Below, in pieces: positions 45,598 to 55,414 of a DNA stretch of 64,000 bases (the first letter of the stretch is position 1; each line of letters begins with the position of its first letter). A model generated the notes under the pieces. That model was not told the origin of the DNA, did not search any database, and saw only the letters and a program-made list of their open reading frames with translations. The stretch lies in contig NZ_QOZG01000003.1 in the NCBI RefSeq assembly GCF_003335045.1, positions 372,001 through 436,000 on the forward strand. Reading direction: 5' to 3'. The translations under genes and the position numbers were made by a program. This stretch comes from Paramesorhizobium salinisoli. Its GTDB lineage: Bacteria > Pseudomonadota > Alphaproteobacteria > Rhizobiales > Rhizobiaceae.

Positions 45598-46482
45598 CTA
45601 TTTGGGCTGCGCGCCCAGTATCCAGTTTATCGCACCGCGCCAATCGGTCATCCGGATCGGCGTTCCGTGATTTCCGGTCTCGAATCGGTGAAAGCGGACG
45701 GGATAACCGGGCGCGGCCTTGCGGATCCCGCGATAAAAGGCCTCCTGCTTCTCCACGGGGAAAACAGGATCGCGGCTACCATGGCCGAAGAATACGGGAA
45801 CTCGCCGCTTGAAGGCCGGCGAAGACAGGAAAGCGTCGTCCCAGAGTGAGCCGAGAAGAATGAGACCCGATAGATCCCGCGCGACCGCTGGATCGCTCGC
45901 CATGCGCCAGCACAGCGCCCCACCCGCCGAGCCGCAGGCTACGATGATAGGTGCGCGGGGCGACGATGCCTTTGCCTGCGCGATCAATCCGGCGATCTCC
46001 GCCTCGCCCTTGTCGGCGAAATCGCTGAAATCCGGCGAGAGATAAAGCCCGCCGTTCCGCGCCATCAAATTCTTCAGCCGGTTGAAATTGCCGCCGAAGG
46101 TATAGTCGTTCATGCCCTGCAGCCGGTTGCCGCCCTGCCCGTGCAGGTAAATGACGATGACCGAAGCATTGCCCGCGATCTTGCCCACCGCCAGCGCCTT
46201 CACCGGTCCCGCCTGAGTCTTGATGGTCAGATCTTTCTGCGAACGCCTCGGCGTTAATGAGACATAGGCGTCCTTGACCCGTTTCTCCGGCGTCGCATCG
46301 CGCCCGTTGATATCGCGCATCTCGGAATAATCGACGACGAGATAATCCTCATTGTCGGCAGTTTTCAAAATGCCGGGATATGCAAAATAATCATCCTTGT
46401 AGGGTGCGAGCTGAGCCTGGGCCGGAACCGGCAGGAGCAAAAGACAGAGTGCCGCCAGAAACACCTTCGGTTCAATCTTCAT
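45598..46482 (-). CDS. Secreted alpha/beta-hydrolase family protein
   Basis: The 294-aa protein has a signal peptide (cleavage near AQA-QLA) and an alpha/beta-hydrolase core: VIVIYLHGQGG (oxyanion region), nucleophile elbow ACGSAGG, acid in HGSRDPVFPVEKQ and His in TGNHGTP. The elbow has Cys or Ala in place of the first Gly of GxSxG. Likely a periplasmic esterase or phospholipase. GGAGGGGG stands before ATG 46482. Confidence 0.8.
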   Translation of the reverse strand: MKIEPKVFLAALCLLLLPVPAQAQLAPYKDDYFAYPGILKTADNEDYLVVDYSEMRDINGRDATPEKRVKDAYVSLTPRRSQKDLTIKTQAGPVKALAVGKIAGNASVIVIYLHGQGGNRLQGMNDYTFGGNFNRLKNLMARNGGLYLSPDFSDFADKGEAEIAGLIAQAKASSPRAPIIVACGSAGGALCWRMASDPAVARDLSGLILLGSLWDDAFLSSPAFKRRVPVFFGHGSRDPVFPVEKQEAFYRGIRKAAPGYPVRFHRFETGNHGTPIRMTDWRGAINWILGAQPK

Positions 46483-46509
46483 GCTCCCCCTCCCGTACGT
46501 TTCAGGCGC

Positions 46510-47058
46510 TTACAAATCCAGCGCGTGATAGCGGCGGTTGAGATAGACCAGCGCTTGGTCGTGCTCGCCCATCCTGAGACCAACGACCTCGCCGAACAGC
46601 ACATGGTGCGTCGCGTGGTCCTGCTGGCTCACGAGGCGGCAGTCGAAAACGGCAAGCGCGTCCTTGAGCACCGGTGCGCCGCTCTGCAGCGTCTCCCATT
46701 TGCCCAGCGCGAAACGCTCGTCCTGCGACAACGCCAGCCGGCCCGAAAACGCTTCCGAAAGCGGTCGATGTTCCGCCGCCAGCGTGTTGAGCGCAAAGAC
46801 GCCATTTTCGATGAAGAGCCTGTTCTGCTCATGCCCGCGCAAGAGACAGATCAGTACCGTTGCCGGATCGTCCGAAACCGAGCAAGTCGCGGAGATCGTC
46901 ACACCGCGCCGCCCGGCAGTACCATCCGTCGTCGCCACATGCACGGCGCCGGCAAAGTGGCTCATGGCATTGCGATAGGAAAGTGGATCGATGACAGGCG
47001 TCTTCTGCGTATTGTCCTTCACGTAGAGCACGTTTTCACTTTCATGGTCTGTGGGCAT
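46510..47058 (-). CDS. Flavin reductase-domain protein (HpaC/RutF-like)
   Basis: The 182-aa protein has the FMN-binding split barrel of short-chain flavin reductases: YRNAMSHFAGAVHVATTDG, GVTISATCSVSDDPATVLICL, and a C-terminal HHVLFGEVVGLRMGEHDQALVYLNRRYHAL. It supplies reduced flavin, usually to a partner monooxygenase, by using NAD(P)H. No monooxygenase gene is adjacent. It is divergent from the LivJ-like gene. Confidence 0.85.
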   Translation of the reverse strand: MPTDHESENVLYVKDNTQKTPVIDPLSYRNAMSHFAGAVHVATTDGTAGRRGVTISATCSVSDDPATVLICLLRGHEQNRLFIENGVFALNTLAAEHRPLSEAFSGRLALSQDERFALGKWETLQSGAPVLKDALAVFDCRLVSQQDHATHHVLFGEVVGLRMGEHDQALVYLNRRYHALDL

Positions 47059-47183
47059 GGTCTGTAAGGTCTGCGGGGCATGCCTCTCGGTATGTGCTTC
47101 TGAACATAAGCGTTTGGCATTGCACAGTCGAACGGAAACCGCTACCCGCTTACATAGTGAACTTTAGGGACTAACAAAGCCGA

Positions 47184-48281
47184 ATGAAGCATTTAACGCT
47201 TCTCCGAACGATGTTTTTGAGCCTTGCTCTATCTTTTCCGGCTGTGACGTCCGCTGCCGCGGTGGACATGCGTGTGGGCGTTGCGGCGCCGCTCTCCGGT
47301 CCTTTCGCGCTTCTGGGACAGCAATTGAGTGACGGCGCGCATCTCGCGACGACGATGGCGCCCCCCGGAACGACGGCCACGCCCATTGTCGTCGATGACA
47401 AATGTTCGGCGGAGGGCGGAGCCGCGGCAGCAGAGACATTCATCAAGGCAGGAGTCCGGATCGTCACCGGCTTTTTCTGCACCGAAGCACTGGAGGCGGC
47501 GCTACCGCTCCTTGCCGAAAAAAACATTCCCGTCCTCACCCCTTCCATCCGCGAACGTGGTCTGACTGAAAGACGCGCGAAAGAGCCCCTGCCCGTCTTC
47601 CGCCTCGCCCTGCCGAGCGACCGGGAGGCCGCCGCAGCCGGTGAAATCCTTGCCAATCACTGGCGCGACAAGCCTTTCGCCATCATCGATGATGGGACGA
47701 TCCGTGGGCGCGAACTGGCGCATGGCGTTCGCACCGCCATCGAGGCGAAAGGACTGAAACCCGTCTATACCGACACCTACCGCCCGGGTCTCGACAACCA
47801 GAGCGCGCTCGTGGCGCTTCTGCGGCGCGCCGGCGCCACCCAAGTCTTCATCGGTGGCGAGCGCGGCGACGCGGCGGCAATCGCCAGTGCCGCCGCCAAG
47901 CTGAACTATCCGCTGGAAATCGCCAGCGACGAAGCGCTGAGAGCCGCATCCGGCGGCGTAGACCTGGCGCCCGGCACATTGATGATCGCCGCGCCGGAGG
48001 CTGAAACCCTTCCCTCGGCGGCGCCGGCCGTGGCCGCGATCCGCGGCGCCGGACGACCGGTCGAGGGCTATGCCGTGCCGGGATATGCCTCCCTGCAGAT
48101 CGCCATGGAGGCGGTCATGGCGGCGGAGGCGGGAAAGCAGCCGGCGCTGGCTATACTGCGCAGCAGGACATTCACGACCGTACTCGGCGAGATACGTTTC
48201 GATGAAAGCGGCAACCGGAGCGACAATCCCTATAGGCTGTTCCGCTATGACGGCAGCCGTTTCATACCAGAGGCGCAGTGA
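47184..48281 (+). CDS. Branched-chain amino-acid-type ABC substrate-binding protein (LivJ-like)
   Basis: The 365-aa protein has a signal peptide (cleavage near SAAA-VDM) and a periplasmic-binding type I fold: RVGVAAPLSGPFALLGQQLSDGAHLA, GVRIVTGFFCTEALEAALPLLAEKNIPVLTPS and QVFIGGERGDAAAIA. It binds an amino acid, amide or similar in the periplasm. No permease or ATPase is beside it. It is coupled by a TGATG overlap to a P1-family aminopeptidase. Confidence 0.82.
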   Translation: MKHLTLLRTMFLSLALSFPAVTSAAAVDMRVGVAAPLSGPFALLGQQLSDGAHLATTMAPPGTTATPIVVDDKCSAEGGAAAAETFIKAGVRIVTGFFCTEALEAALPLLAEKNIPVLTPSIRERGLTERRAKEPLPVFRLALPSDREAAAAGEILANHWRDKPFAIIDDGTIRGRELAHGVRTAIEAKGLKPVYTDTYRPGLDNQSALVALLRRAGATQVFIGGERGDAAAIASAAAKLNYPLEIASDEALRAASGGVDLAPGTLMIAAPEAETLPSAAPAVAAIRGAGRPVEGYAVPGYASLQIAMEAVMAAEAGKQPALAILRSRTFTTVLGEIRFDESGNRSDNPYRLFRYDGSRFIPEAQ

Positions 48282-49294
48282 TGGCGCTGAGACCCGGACC
48301 ACGCAATCTCCTCACCGATGTCGAGGGTCTGCGTGTCGGCAACGCCGGGGACCAGCATATCAAGAGTGGTGTCACCGCCATCCTTTGCGACAGGCCTGCT
48401 ACCGCCGCCGTACAGGTTTTGGGCGGCGCTCCGGGCACCCGCGAGACAGATCTTCTGGAGCCGCAGAATATCGTCGAGACGATCAACGCGCTGGTCCTGT
48501 CGGGCGGCTCCGCCTTCGGCCTTGATGCGGCTTCCGGCGTGCAGGCGGCATTGCGGGAGCGCGGCATCGGCTTCGAGGTCGGCGGACATCGCATCCCCAT
48601 CGTCCCCGCCGCCATCCTCTTCGACCTGAGAAATGGCGGCGACAAGGCCTGGGGCCGCTATCCGCCCTATCGCGAGCTCGGCTACGAAGCCGTGGCAAAC
48701 GCCGCGCAGGATTTTGCCATCGGCACGGCGGGCGCCGGTATCGGCGCGCTCGTCAGCGGATTGAAGGGCGGGCTCGGCTCCGCCTCCACCATTCTCGACA
48801 GCGGTATCACGATCGGCGCGCTTGCCGCCGTCAACGCGATCGGCTCGGTCACGGTGGGCCGAAGCCGTCATTTCTGGGCCGCGCCCTTCGAAATGGATGC
48901 CGAATTCGGCGGCCTCGGCCTGCCGCATCCCCTGCCCGCGGACGCCGCCGGGGTCGCGCTCAAATTCCGCGATGCCACGCCGCTCGAAAACACCACCATC
49001 GCCGTCATCGCCACCGACGCCGTCCTGACCAAGGCGCAGGCCAAGCGTCTCGCCGTATCGGCCCATGACGGCTTTGCCCGCGCGATCTGGCCAGCACATA
49101 CGCCCTTCGACGGCGATCTGGTCTTCGCGCTGGCAACGGGAACAAGTGGCACCTCGCCACAACTCGACGATTTCATCGACCTCTGCGCCGCCGCCGCCTC
49201 GACCATGGCCCGCGCCATCGCGCGCGGCGTCTTCGCGGCGCAATCGGCGGCCGGAGACTTGTTTCCGGCATGGACCAGCCGGAACGGCAGGTAA
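48281..49294 (+). CDS. P1 (S58, DmpA-like) family peptidase
   Basis: The 337-aa Ntn-hydrolase-type protein has TDVEGLRVGNA at the start, VETINALVLSGGSAFGLDAASGV and GTAGAGIGALVSGLKGGLGSAS. The Gly-Ser in GLGSAS is the likely self-cleavage point that frees the nucleophile Ser. Relatives are D-esterases or L-aminopeptidases acting on short peptides and amides. The start is ATG 48281 overlapping the preceding stop. No signal peptide is seen. Confidence 0.85.
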   Translation: MALRPGPRNLLTDVEGLRVGNAGDQHIKSGVTAILCDRPATAAVQVLGGAPGTRETDLLEPQNIVETINALVLSGGSAFGLDAASGVQAALRERGIGFEVGGHRIPIVPAAILFDLRNGGDKAWGRYPPYRELGYEAVANAAQDFAIGTAGAGIGALVSGLKGGLGSASTILDSGITIGALAAVNAIGSVTVGRSRHFWAAPFEMDAEFGGLGLPHPLPADAAGVALKFRDATPLENTTIAVIATDAVLTKAQAKRLAVSAHDGFARAIWPAHTPFDGDLVFALATGTSGTSPQLDDFIDLCAAAASTMARAIARGVFAAQSAAGDLFPAWTSRNGR

Positions 49295-49426
49295 ATTTTC
49301 CCGGCGGACGCATATTGTGCCCGATCGACATCGCGAGACCCGCCTCATTTACCTTCCGGCAAATATTTCTCCCCAAAAGTCTCCCTGATAACTATATGGG
49401 ACGGGCAACGAGAGAAAGTGAATGCA

Positions 49427-50131
49427 ATGTCTGACGACAAGCGCGCCGCCGCCGAGGATACCAAGACCAGAAATCCCTATACGGACCGCACGAGCATGGA
49501 GTTCAATTTCCGCGCGCGCCGCTTCGCCAAAGTACAGGCCCTTATCGAAGATGCGCTGAAGGAGCGCGGCGAAGCACGCATTCTCGATCTTGGCGGCACC
49601 GAAACCTATTGGCTGATTGGCGAGGATTTCATCAATCGCAACAAGCACCGCATCAAGATCACAATGGTCAATCTGGAGCAGGAGCCGGTACGCGATACCG
49701 CCCTTTTCACATCTCTGGCAGGCGATGCCGCAAGCCCTGACCTTCTTGCCGGCCAGGAGTTTGATGTCGTCCACTCCAATTCGGTGATCGAGCATGTCGG
49801 CGACTGGAACCGAATGATCCAGTTCGCCGAGAACACCAGGCGCCTCGCCAAGCGCTATTATGTGCAGACGCCGAACTACTGGTTTCCCTACGAGCCGCAT
49901 TTCCGCACCCCGGGATTCCAGTATCTTCCCGAAAGTGTTCGGATAGCGCTCATTCAGCGCGTTCCCCTCGGCTTCTTCAAACGTATCGACAATTACGAGG
50001 AAGCGCGCGACATCATCAAGCACCACAGCATCATCTCGACCCGCCAGATGCGGTTCCTCTTCAAGGACGCCGTAATCACCCATGAAAAGATGATGGGACT
50101 GAACAAATCCATTATCGCGGTCCGGGCGTAA
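49427..50131 (+). CDS. Class I SAM-dependent methyltransferase-like protein
   Basis: The 234-aa protein has a Rossmann methyltransferase core: ARILDLGGTETYWLIG (SAM motif I), VNLEQEP after the second strand, and FDVVHSNSVIEHVGDW (motif IV-like), then YYVQTPNYWFPYEPHF. The substrate is unknown. GTG 49418 in frame would add three residues. A hairpin follows before rpe. Confidence 0.8.
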   Translation: MSDDKRAAAEDTKTRNPYTDRTSMEFNFRARRFAKVQALIEDALKERGEARILDLGGTETYWLIGEDFINRNKHRIKITMVNLEQEPVRDTALFTSLAGDAASPDLLAGQEFDVVHSNSVIEHVGDWNRMIQFAENTRRLAKRYYVQTPNYWFPYEPHFRTPGFQYLPESVRIALIQRVPLGFFKRIDNYEEARDIIKHHSIISTRQMRFLFKDAVITHEKMMGLNKSIIAVRA

Positions 50132-50162
50132 CGACCGCCACGCCATTGCCGGTTGAAGCCGG

Positions 50163-50188
50163 CCTGCGCCGTGTGGTAACGGCGCAGG
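50163..50188 (+). terminator. Stem-loop between the methyltransferase gene and rpe
   Basis: CCTGCGCCG (50163-50171) and CGGCGCAGG (50180-50188) form a 9-bp perfect stem around 8 nt, followed by TAATTCTTT. It could terminate the methyltransferase transcript or sit in the rpe leader. Confidence 0.4.
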
Positions 50189-50210
50189 TAATTCTTTCCC
50201 GGAGTGCACC

Positions 50211-50903
50211 ATGCCGCGTCCCCTCGTTATTTCGCCCTCGATCCTCGCTTCGGATTTCTCGAAGCTTGGCCAGGAAGTCCGCGATGTCCTCGATGCGGGC
50301 GCAGACTGGATCCATATCGACGTTATGGACGGGCATTTCGTGCCCAATATCACCTTCGGCCCCGAGGTGGTGAAGGCGATACGCCCGCTCACCACAGCCG
50401 TCTTCGACACGCATCTGATGATCGCGCCCTGCGATCCCTATCTCGAAGCCTTCGCCAAGGCGGGCTCGGACATCATCACCATCCACGCCGAGGCGGGCCC
50501 GCATCTCCACCGTTCGCTGCAGACGATCCGCGCCCTCGGCAAGAAAGCCGGCGTTGCGCTCAATCCGGCAACGCCTGAATCGGTCATCGAATATGTGCTC
50601 GACGATATCGACCTGATCCTCGTCATGACCGTCAATCCGGGCTTCGGTGGGCAGAAATTCATCCCCGCCACGCTTGACAAGATCCGCCGTATTAAGGCCC
50701 TGATAGGCGATCGGCCGATCGACATCGAAGTGGACGGCGGGATCACCGCGGAAACGGCCGCCTCAGTGGGTCGGGCCGGCGCGAACGTGCTCGTCGCAGG
50801 CTCCGCGATCTACAAGGCCAGTTCTGGGGCAAGCTCCGTCGAGTCCTACCGCGCCAATGTCGACGCCATCCGCGCGGCGGCATCGAACGCAGGGAAGGGA
50901 TAA
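50211..50903 (+). CDS. rpe: Ribulose-phosphate 3-epimerase
   Basis: The 230-aa TIM-barrel enzyme interconverts ribulose 5-phosphate and xylulose 5-phosphate. Motifs: [33 protein letters not shown] (metal-binding His and catalytic Asp), [14 protein letters not shown], and EVDGGIT with the second Asp. GGAG lies 6 bases before ATG 50211. The DUF2259 gene follows after five bases. Confidence 0.97.
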   Translation: MPRPLVISPSILASDFSKLGQEVRDVLDAGADWIHIDVMDGHFVPNITFGPEVVKAIRPLTTAVFDTHLMIAPCDPYLEAFAKAGSDIITIHAEAGPHLHRSLQTIRALGKKAGVALNPATPESVIEYVLDDIDLILVMTVNPGFGGQKFIPATLDKIRRIKALIGDRPIDIEVDGGITAETAASVGRAGANVLVAGSAIYKASSGASSVESYRANVDAIRAAASNAGKG

Positions 50904-50908
50904 CGTGA

Positions 50909-51643
50909 ATGCGGACCAATCTCGCCGCCTTGGCTCTCCTGGTTTCAGGAGCCTGTGCCGCCCATGCCGGAGACGCGGCAAGCCTTGATATAATTGGCTT
51001 TTCCAAGGACGGCGGGATATTCGCCTTTGAGGAGTCCGGCATCCAGGACGGCTCTGGCTTTCCTTATGCAAACCGTTTCTATATCTCGACGGAAAATGAC
51101 AGCTTCCTGCCTGGAACGCCGGTGCGCATAGTGATCGACCGCGACGACGCGACGATCGATGAGGCGCGCCGGGAAGCGCGCGGCAAGGGCGAGACGGCAG
51201 CGCATGTCGGCGACGACGAGCTTCGCGCCCATGCCGGTAAAACCGTCGCCTCCAACCCGGTGACCGAGCTTTCCGCCGATCCGTTCCGCGTCGTCGTCAA
51301 TCCCCGCCCGGTCTTCCCGGCCATCGACGCGCCGCTTGAATACCGTCTGAGCGAAATTCCGCTGGCCCCGCCTGCACCATGCAAGGATTTGAGCGCGGAT
51401 TTGGGCGAGATGAAGGGTTTTCGCCTCGTGGAAATCGACCCCGCGCCGAACGGGAAGACCCGATTGCTGCATGAGGACAAGAACATCCCGGCAAGCCGCG
51501 CCTGCCCGCTGGGCTATAGCATCGGCGCCGTGCAAATCACCCATGACGTGCAGGGGCCGCCTGCTGGCGCGATCCTCGTAGCGGTGCGCAGTATCGGCTT
51601 CGAGGGCCCCAATCATCGCTGGCTCGCCGTCACGAAACGCTAG
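50909..51643 (+). CDS. Predicted secreted protein, DUF2259-like
   Basis: The 244-aa protein has a signal peptide (cleavage near AHA-GDA). The mature start DIIGFSKDGGIFAFEESGIQDGSGFPYANRFYISTENDSFLPGTPVRI fits the DUF2259 secreted family of alphaproteobacteria. Two Cys (PCKDLS, ACPLGYS) may pair. Function is unknown. It is five bases after rpe and likely in one transcript with it. Confidence 0.75.
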   Translation: MRTNLAALALLVSGACAAHAGDAASLDIIGFSKDGGIFAFEESGIQDGSGFPYANRFYISTENDSFLPGTPVRIVIDRDDATIDEARREARGKGETAAHVGDDELRAHAGKTVASNPVTELSADPFRVVVNPRPVFPAIDAPLEYRLSEIPLAPPAPCKDLSADLGEMKGFRLVEIDPAPNGKTRLLHEDKNIPASRACPLGYSIGAVQITHDVQGPPAGAILVAVRSIGFEGPNHRWLAVTKR

Positions 51644-51732
51644 CGCCTCGGCCCGAAGACATAATACGTTGAGTGATCACCTCGCGTCTGTTATTGCCCA
51701 CGGCAGACAGGTTCCCGCTACAGGAAGAAAAC

Positions 51733-53034
51733 ATGATCCCGCGCTATTCGCGGCCGGAAATGGTCGCCATCTGGTCTCCCGAAACGAAATTCCGCATCTG
51801 GTTCGAGATCGAGGCCCATGCCTGCGATGCGCTTGCCGAGCTGGGCGTCATCCCCAGGGAATCGGCGAGGACGATCTGGGAAAAAGGCGGCAAGGCCGAG
51901 TTCGATATCGACCGCATCGATGAGATCGAGCGCGAAACCAAGCATGATGTCATCGCCTTCCTGACCCACCTTGCGGAATTCGTCGGCCCGGATTCGCGCT
52001 TCGTGCACCAGGGCATGACCTCCTCCGACGTGCTGGATACGACGTTCAACGTTCAGCTCGTCCGCGCCGCCGATCTCCTCATCGCCGACATGGATCGCGT
52101 GCTGGCCGCGCTGAAAAAGCGCGCCTTCGAGCACAAGGATACGGTGCGCATCGGCCGCAGCCACGGCATCCATGCCGAGCCGATTACGATGGGGCTGACC
52201 TTTGCGCGCTTCTATGCCGAGATGGAGCGCAACCGCGCCCGCCTCGTCGCAGCACGCGCCGAAATCGCCACCGGCGCCATATCAGGCGCGGTCGGCACCT
52301 TCGCCAATATCGATCCGCGCGTCGAGGAACATGTCTGCGCTAAGCTCGGCCTTGAGCCGGAGCCGGTTTCCACGCAGGTGATCCCACGCGACCGTCACGC
52401 CATGTTCTTCGCAACGCTCGGCGTCATCGCCTCGTCGATCGAAAACATCGCCATCGAAATCCGCCATATGCAGCGTACCGAGGTGCTGGAGGCCGAAGAA
52501 TTCTTCTCACCGGGCCAGAAGGGCTCGTCGGCCATGCCGCACAAGCGCAACCCGGTCCTGACCGAAAACCTGACCGGCCTCGCCCGTCTGGTGCGCATGT
52601 CGGTTATCCCGGCGATGGAAAACGTGGCGCTCTGGCACGAGCGCGACATCTCGCATTCGAGCGTCGAGCGCGCCATCGGTCCGGATACCACCATCACCCT
52701 CGATTTCGCGCTCAACCGTCTCGCGGGCGTGATCGAGAAGCTGGTGATCTATCCGGATAACATGCTCAAAAATATGAACAAATTCCGCGGCCTCATCCAT
52801 TCGCAGCGTGTGCTTCTGGCACTCACCCAGGCCGGCGTCAGCCGCGAGGATTCCTACCGGCTCGTCCAGCGCAATGCCATGAAGGTATGGGAACAGGGCA
52901 AGGATTTTCTGGAAGAACTTCTCGCCGACCGGGATGTCCGCGCCGCCCTCTCGGAAGAACAGCTTCGCGAGAAGTTTGACCTGGGCTACCACACCAAGCA
53001 TGTGGACACGATTTTCCGGCGAGTGTTCGGCTGA
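51733..53034 (+). CDS. purB: Adenylosuccinate lyase
   Basis: The 433-aa fumarase/aspartase-fold enzyme splits SAICAR and adenylosuccinate, releasing fumarate in purine synthesis. Motifs: [22 protein letters not shown] at the start, [22 protein letters not shown] with the catalytic His, and the signature loop [14 protein letters not shown] 51733 has AGGA 7-8 bases upstream; an in-frame extension to 51673 is not supported. Confidence 0.96.
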   Translation: MIPRYSRPEMVAIWSPETKFRIWFEIEAHACDALAELGVIPRESARTIWEKGGKAEFDIDRIDEIERETKHDVIAFLTHLAEFVGPDSRFVHQGMTSSDVLDTTFNVQLVRAADLLIADMDRVLAALKKRAFEHKDTVRIGRSHGIHAEPITMGLTFARFYAEMERNRARLVAARAEIATGAISGAVGTFANIDPRVEEHVCAKLGLEPEPVSTQVIPRDRHAMFFATLGVIASSIENIAIEIRHMQRTEVLEAEEFFSPGQKGSSAMPHKRNPVLTENLTGLARLVRMSVIPAMENVALWHERDISHSSVERAIGPDTTITLDFALNRLAGVIEKLVIYPDNMLKNMNKFRGLIHSQRVLLALTQAGVSREDSYRLVQRNAMKVWEQGKDFLEELLADRDVRAALSEEQLREKFDLGYHTKHVDTIFRRVFG

Positions 53035-53049
53035 ACGGGAGGCTTCCCC

Positions 53050-53928
53050 GTGCCGTTGAAGCATATCCTGCTCGCTATTCTCGTTGCAGCCTCTTATGGC
53101 TTCGCCTTCGTCGCTATCCAGGCAGGCGTCGGCGAGATACCGCCGCTCCTTCTGACCGGCTATCGCTTCTTCTTTGCCGCCGTGCCGCTGGTCTTCTTCG
53201 TCGGGCGTTCGGATGTGGGCGCGCACTGGCTGATCGCCTACGGCATGATGCAGGGTGTGGTCATGTTCGGTCTGCTGTTCGTGGCGATCTCTCTCGGCGC
53301 GCCGGCAGGACTTGCCTCCATCGTCGTGCAGATGCAGGTGTTCTTCACCATTCTCATCTCGGCCGTCCTCTTCGGCGAACGGCCGGGCCCGGCGCAGATT
53401 GCCGGCGCCGCGGTTGCGCTCGCCGGCATCGGTCTTATCGGCTGGTCGAGGGTCGAAAGCGCGCCGCTCATGCCGTTCCTCCTCGTGCTTGTCTCGGCAG
53501 CCGCATGGGGCACTGCCAATGTCATCGCCAAGGCGGCCAAGCCCAAGAAAATGCTGCCCTTTGTGCTCTGGTCGTCGCTCGCCGCACCAGTGCCGCTGTT
53601 CGTCCTGTCGGCGATCTTCGAAGGCACGACATTCGGCTTGCCGCCGCATCTTCCCTCGCTCATCGGCTTCGGCTCGATTGCCTTTCTCGCCTGGCCGACG
53701 ACCGTGTTTGCCTTCACCGCCTGGGTCTTCCTGCTGCGCAAATATCCGGCGGCCATGGTCACCCCGTTTGCGCTTTTGATCCCGGTCTTCGGCATGGGAT
53801 CGACAGCGCTGGTCTTTGGCGAACGTCTTGGTCCTCAGGCGGCTCTTGGCTCGTTGCTGATCTTCTTCGGCCTGATGATCAATATATTCGGGCCGAGGAT
53901 CATCCGTCTCAGGCCGCGACGGTTCTGA
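53050..53928 (+). CDS. EamA/DMT-family transporter
   Basis: The 292-aa protein has ten predicted helices in two EamA units (SYGFAFVAIQAGVGEIPPLLLTGYRFFFAAVP; SLGAPAGLASIVVQMQVFFTILISAVLFGE; TPFALLIPVFGMGSTALVFGERLGPQAALGSLLIFFGLMIN), the layout of YedA/EamA O-acetylserine/cysteine exporters. The start is GTG 53050 with GAGG 6 bases upstream. Its 3' end overlaps the convergent VOC gene by 20 bases. Confidence 0.87.
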   Translation: MPLKHILLAILVAASYGFAFVAIQAGVGEIPPLLLTGYRFFFAAVPLVFFVGRSDVGAHWLIAYGMMQGVVMFGLLFVAISLGAPAGLASIVVQMQVFFTILISAVLFGERPGPAQIAGAAVALAGIGLIGWSRVESAPLMPFLLVLVSAAAWGTANVIAKAAKPKKMLPFVLWSSLAAPVPLFVLSAIFEGTTFGLPPHLPSLIGFGSIAFLAWPTTVFAFTAWVFLLRKYPAAMVTPFALLIPVFGMGSTALVFGERLGPQAALGSLLIFFGLMINIFGPRIIRLRPRRF

Positions 53929-54715
53929 TAGCGGTTCCCCACGGATCCTCGAAGGATTTCGACGTCCCGCCACGCGTGTCCTCAAGCTCTATCCATGCGA
54001 GCCCAGTGCGATCCCTGTCGCGCTTGCCGGCGCGCGGGCTTTGCCAGGAATTGGCGCCTATATGATGGTGATAGCCGCCGGTTGAAAGAAACACCGCCTT
54101 GTCGCCGTAGGTATGCACCGTGTCGAGGCCAAGCTCCCGGTGCCACCAGCTTTCCGCCTCGGCGGCATTCCCGACACGCAGATGCACATGGCCGATGACC
54201 GTATTCGCCGGCGCCCCACCCCATGCGCGCGTATCCCGCTCCAGTTCACCGAGCAGATCCGGCACATTCAATTGCCTGGTGGACATCGTGATCTCCGAAC
54301 CGTTCCACTGCCATGCATCCTGCGGCCGGTCGGCATAGATCTCGATGCCGTTGCCTTCAGGATCGGTCAGGTAGATGGCCTCACTGACCAGATGGTCGGA
54401 AGCCCCCGATATCGGCAGATGCCGGTCGATCGCCTGTCGCGACCAGCGGGCGAGATCGCCGCGCGACGGCAGGAGAAATGCCGTGTGATACAATCCGGCG
54501 CTGCGCGGATCGTCCGGCCGGGCAGCGGAAAACTGTTCGATTTCAAGCAGCTCACGGTCGCCAGCGCCAAGCACGATAATGCTGCCGCGTCGCGCCATTT
54601 CCCTCAGGCCCACGATGTCCTGATAATAGGCGGCAAGGCTTTCGGCATCCTTTGCCTTCAATCCAACCTTGGCAACGCGGATCGGCGTTGTGACCGCGAA
54701 AGGTACGTCACTCAT
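53909..54715 (-). CDS. Two-domain VOC (glyoxalase/ring-cleavage dioxygenase-like) protein
   Basis: The 268-aa protein has two VOC modules: VAKVGLKAKDAESLAAYYQDIVGL with YHTAFLLPS and GIEIYADRP, then GHVHLRVGNAAEAESWWHRELGLDTVHTYGDKAVFLSTGGYHHHIGANSW. His and Glu positions match a metal site of the CatE type (catechol 2,3-dioxygenase-like), but the substrate is unknown. GGAGA lies 6 bases before ATG 54715. Confidence 0.82.
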   Translation of the reverse strand: MSDVPFAVTTPIRVAKVGLKAKDAESLAAYYQDIVGLREMARRGSIIVLGAGDRELLEIEQFSAARPDDPRSAGLYHTAFLLPSRGDLARWSRQAIDRHLPISGASDHLVSEAIYLTDPEGNGIEIYADRPQDAWQWNGSEITMSTRQLNVPDLLGELERDTRAWGGAPANTVIGHVHLRVGNAAEAESWWHRELGLDTVHTYGDKAVFLSTGGYHHHIGANSWQSPRAGKRDRDRTGLAWIELEDTRGGTSKSFEDPWGTAIRTVAA

Positions 54716-54851
54716 CTCTGTCTCCGTTCGTTGCAGCATAGATCGCCACAAACGCGGCATCGGACAAGGCGCCTTTCAGCGAACAAGCTGTTCACCGATC
54801 AAGCGCGAATGCTTCGACAAGCGTCTTGAAGACCAGGAAACAGCCCTTTAA

Positions 54852-55409
54852 ATGAGAGCAATGAAAGTCAAAGACGCCGATATTCTCATCATCCCGGGCT
54901 ATACCAATTCCGGCCCTGACCATTGGCAGACGCGATGGCAGGCGAAGCTGTCGACCGCCAGGCGCGTCGAGCAGGCGGAGTGGACCAAACCGGTACGCGA
55001 GGACTGGGTGGCCGAGGTTGTCAAGGCGGCCAACGAAGCGACAAATCCCATTGTCCTCGTTGCACACTCTCTGGGTGTCGCAACCGCGGTCCACGCCCTC
55101 CCCGAGATCAAGGACAAGGTGAAAGGGGCATTCTTCGTCGCGCCGCCCGATGTCGCCGACCCCACGATCAGGCCACGCCATCTTATGACGTTCGGCCCCT
55201 ACCCGCGCGATCCCCTGCCGTTTCCATCGGTCACCATTGCCAGCCGCAACGATCCTTTCAGCCGCTATGAAGTGGCCGAAGAGATCGCCTCCGCCTGGGG
55301 ATCACTCTTCATCGATGCCGGCGAATCCGGCCATATCAACGCCGAATCCGGCCATGGCCCGTGGCCGGAGGGTTCCATGGTCTTCGCGCAGTTCCTGTCG
55401 AGACTCTGA
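54852..55409 (+). CDS. RBBP9/YdeN-family serine hydrolase
   Basis: The 185-aa alpha/beta hydrolase begins DILIIPGYTNSGPDHWQTRWQ, the RBBP9 family opening. It has the nucleophile in VAHSLG, the acid near ASRNDPFSRY and the His in AGESGHINAESGHGPW. The reaction is not established; family members are small esterases. ATG 54861 is an alternative start. Confidence 0.85.
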   Translation: MRAMKVKDADILIIPGYTNSGPDHWQTRWQAKLSTARRVEQAEWTKPVREDWVAEVVKAANEATNPIVLVAHSLGVATAVHALPEIKDKVKGAFFVAPPDVADPTIRPRHLMTFGPYPRDPLPFPSVTIASRNDPFSRYEVAEEIASAWGSLFIDAGESGHINAESGHGPWPEGSMVFAQFLSRL

Positions 55410-55414
55410 ACTTT

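Noticed and set aside
52507-53985. Long minus-strand ORF opposite purB and the EamA gene
   Set aside because: It spans two real plus-strand genes and reads as a charged low-complexity protein.
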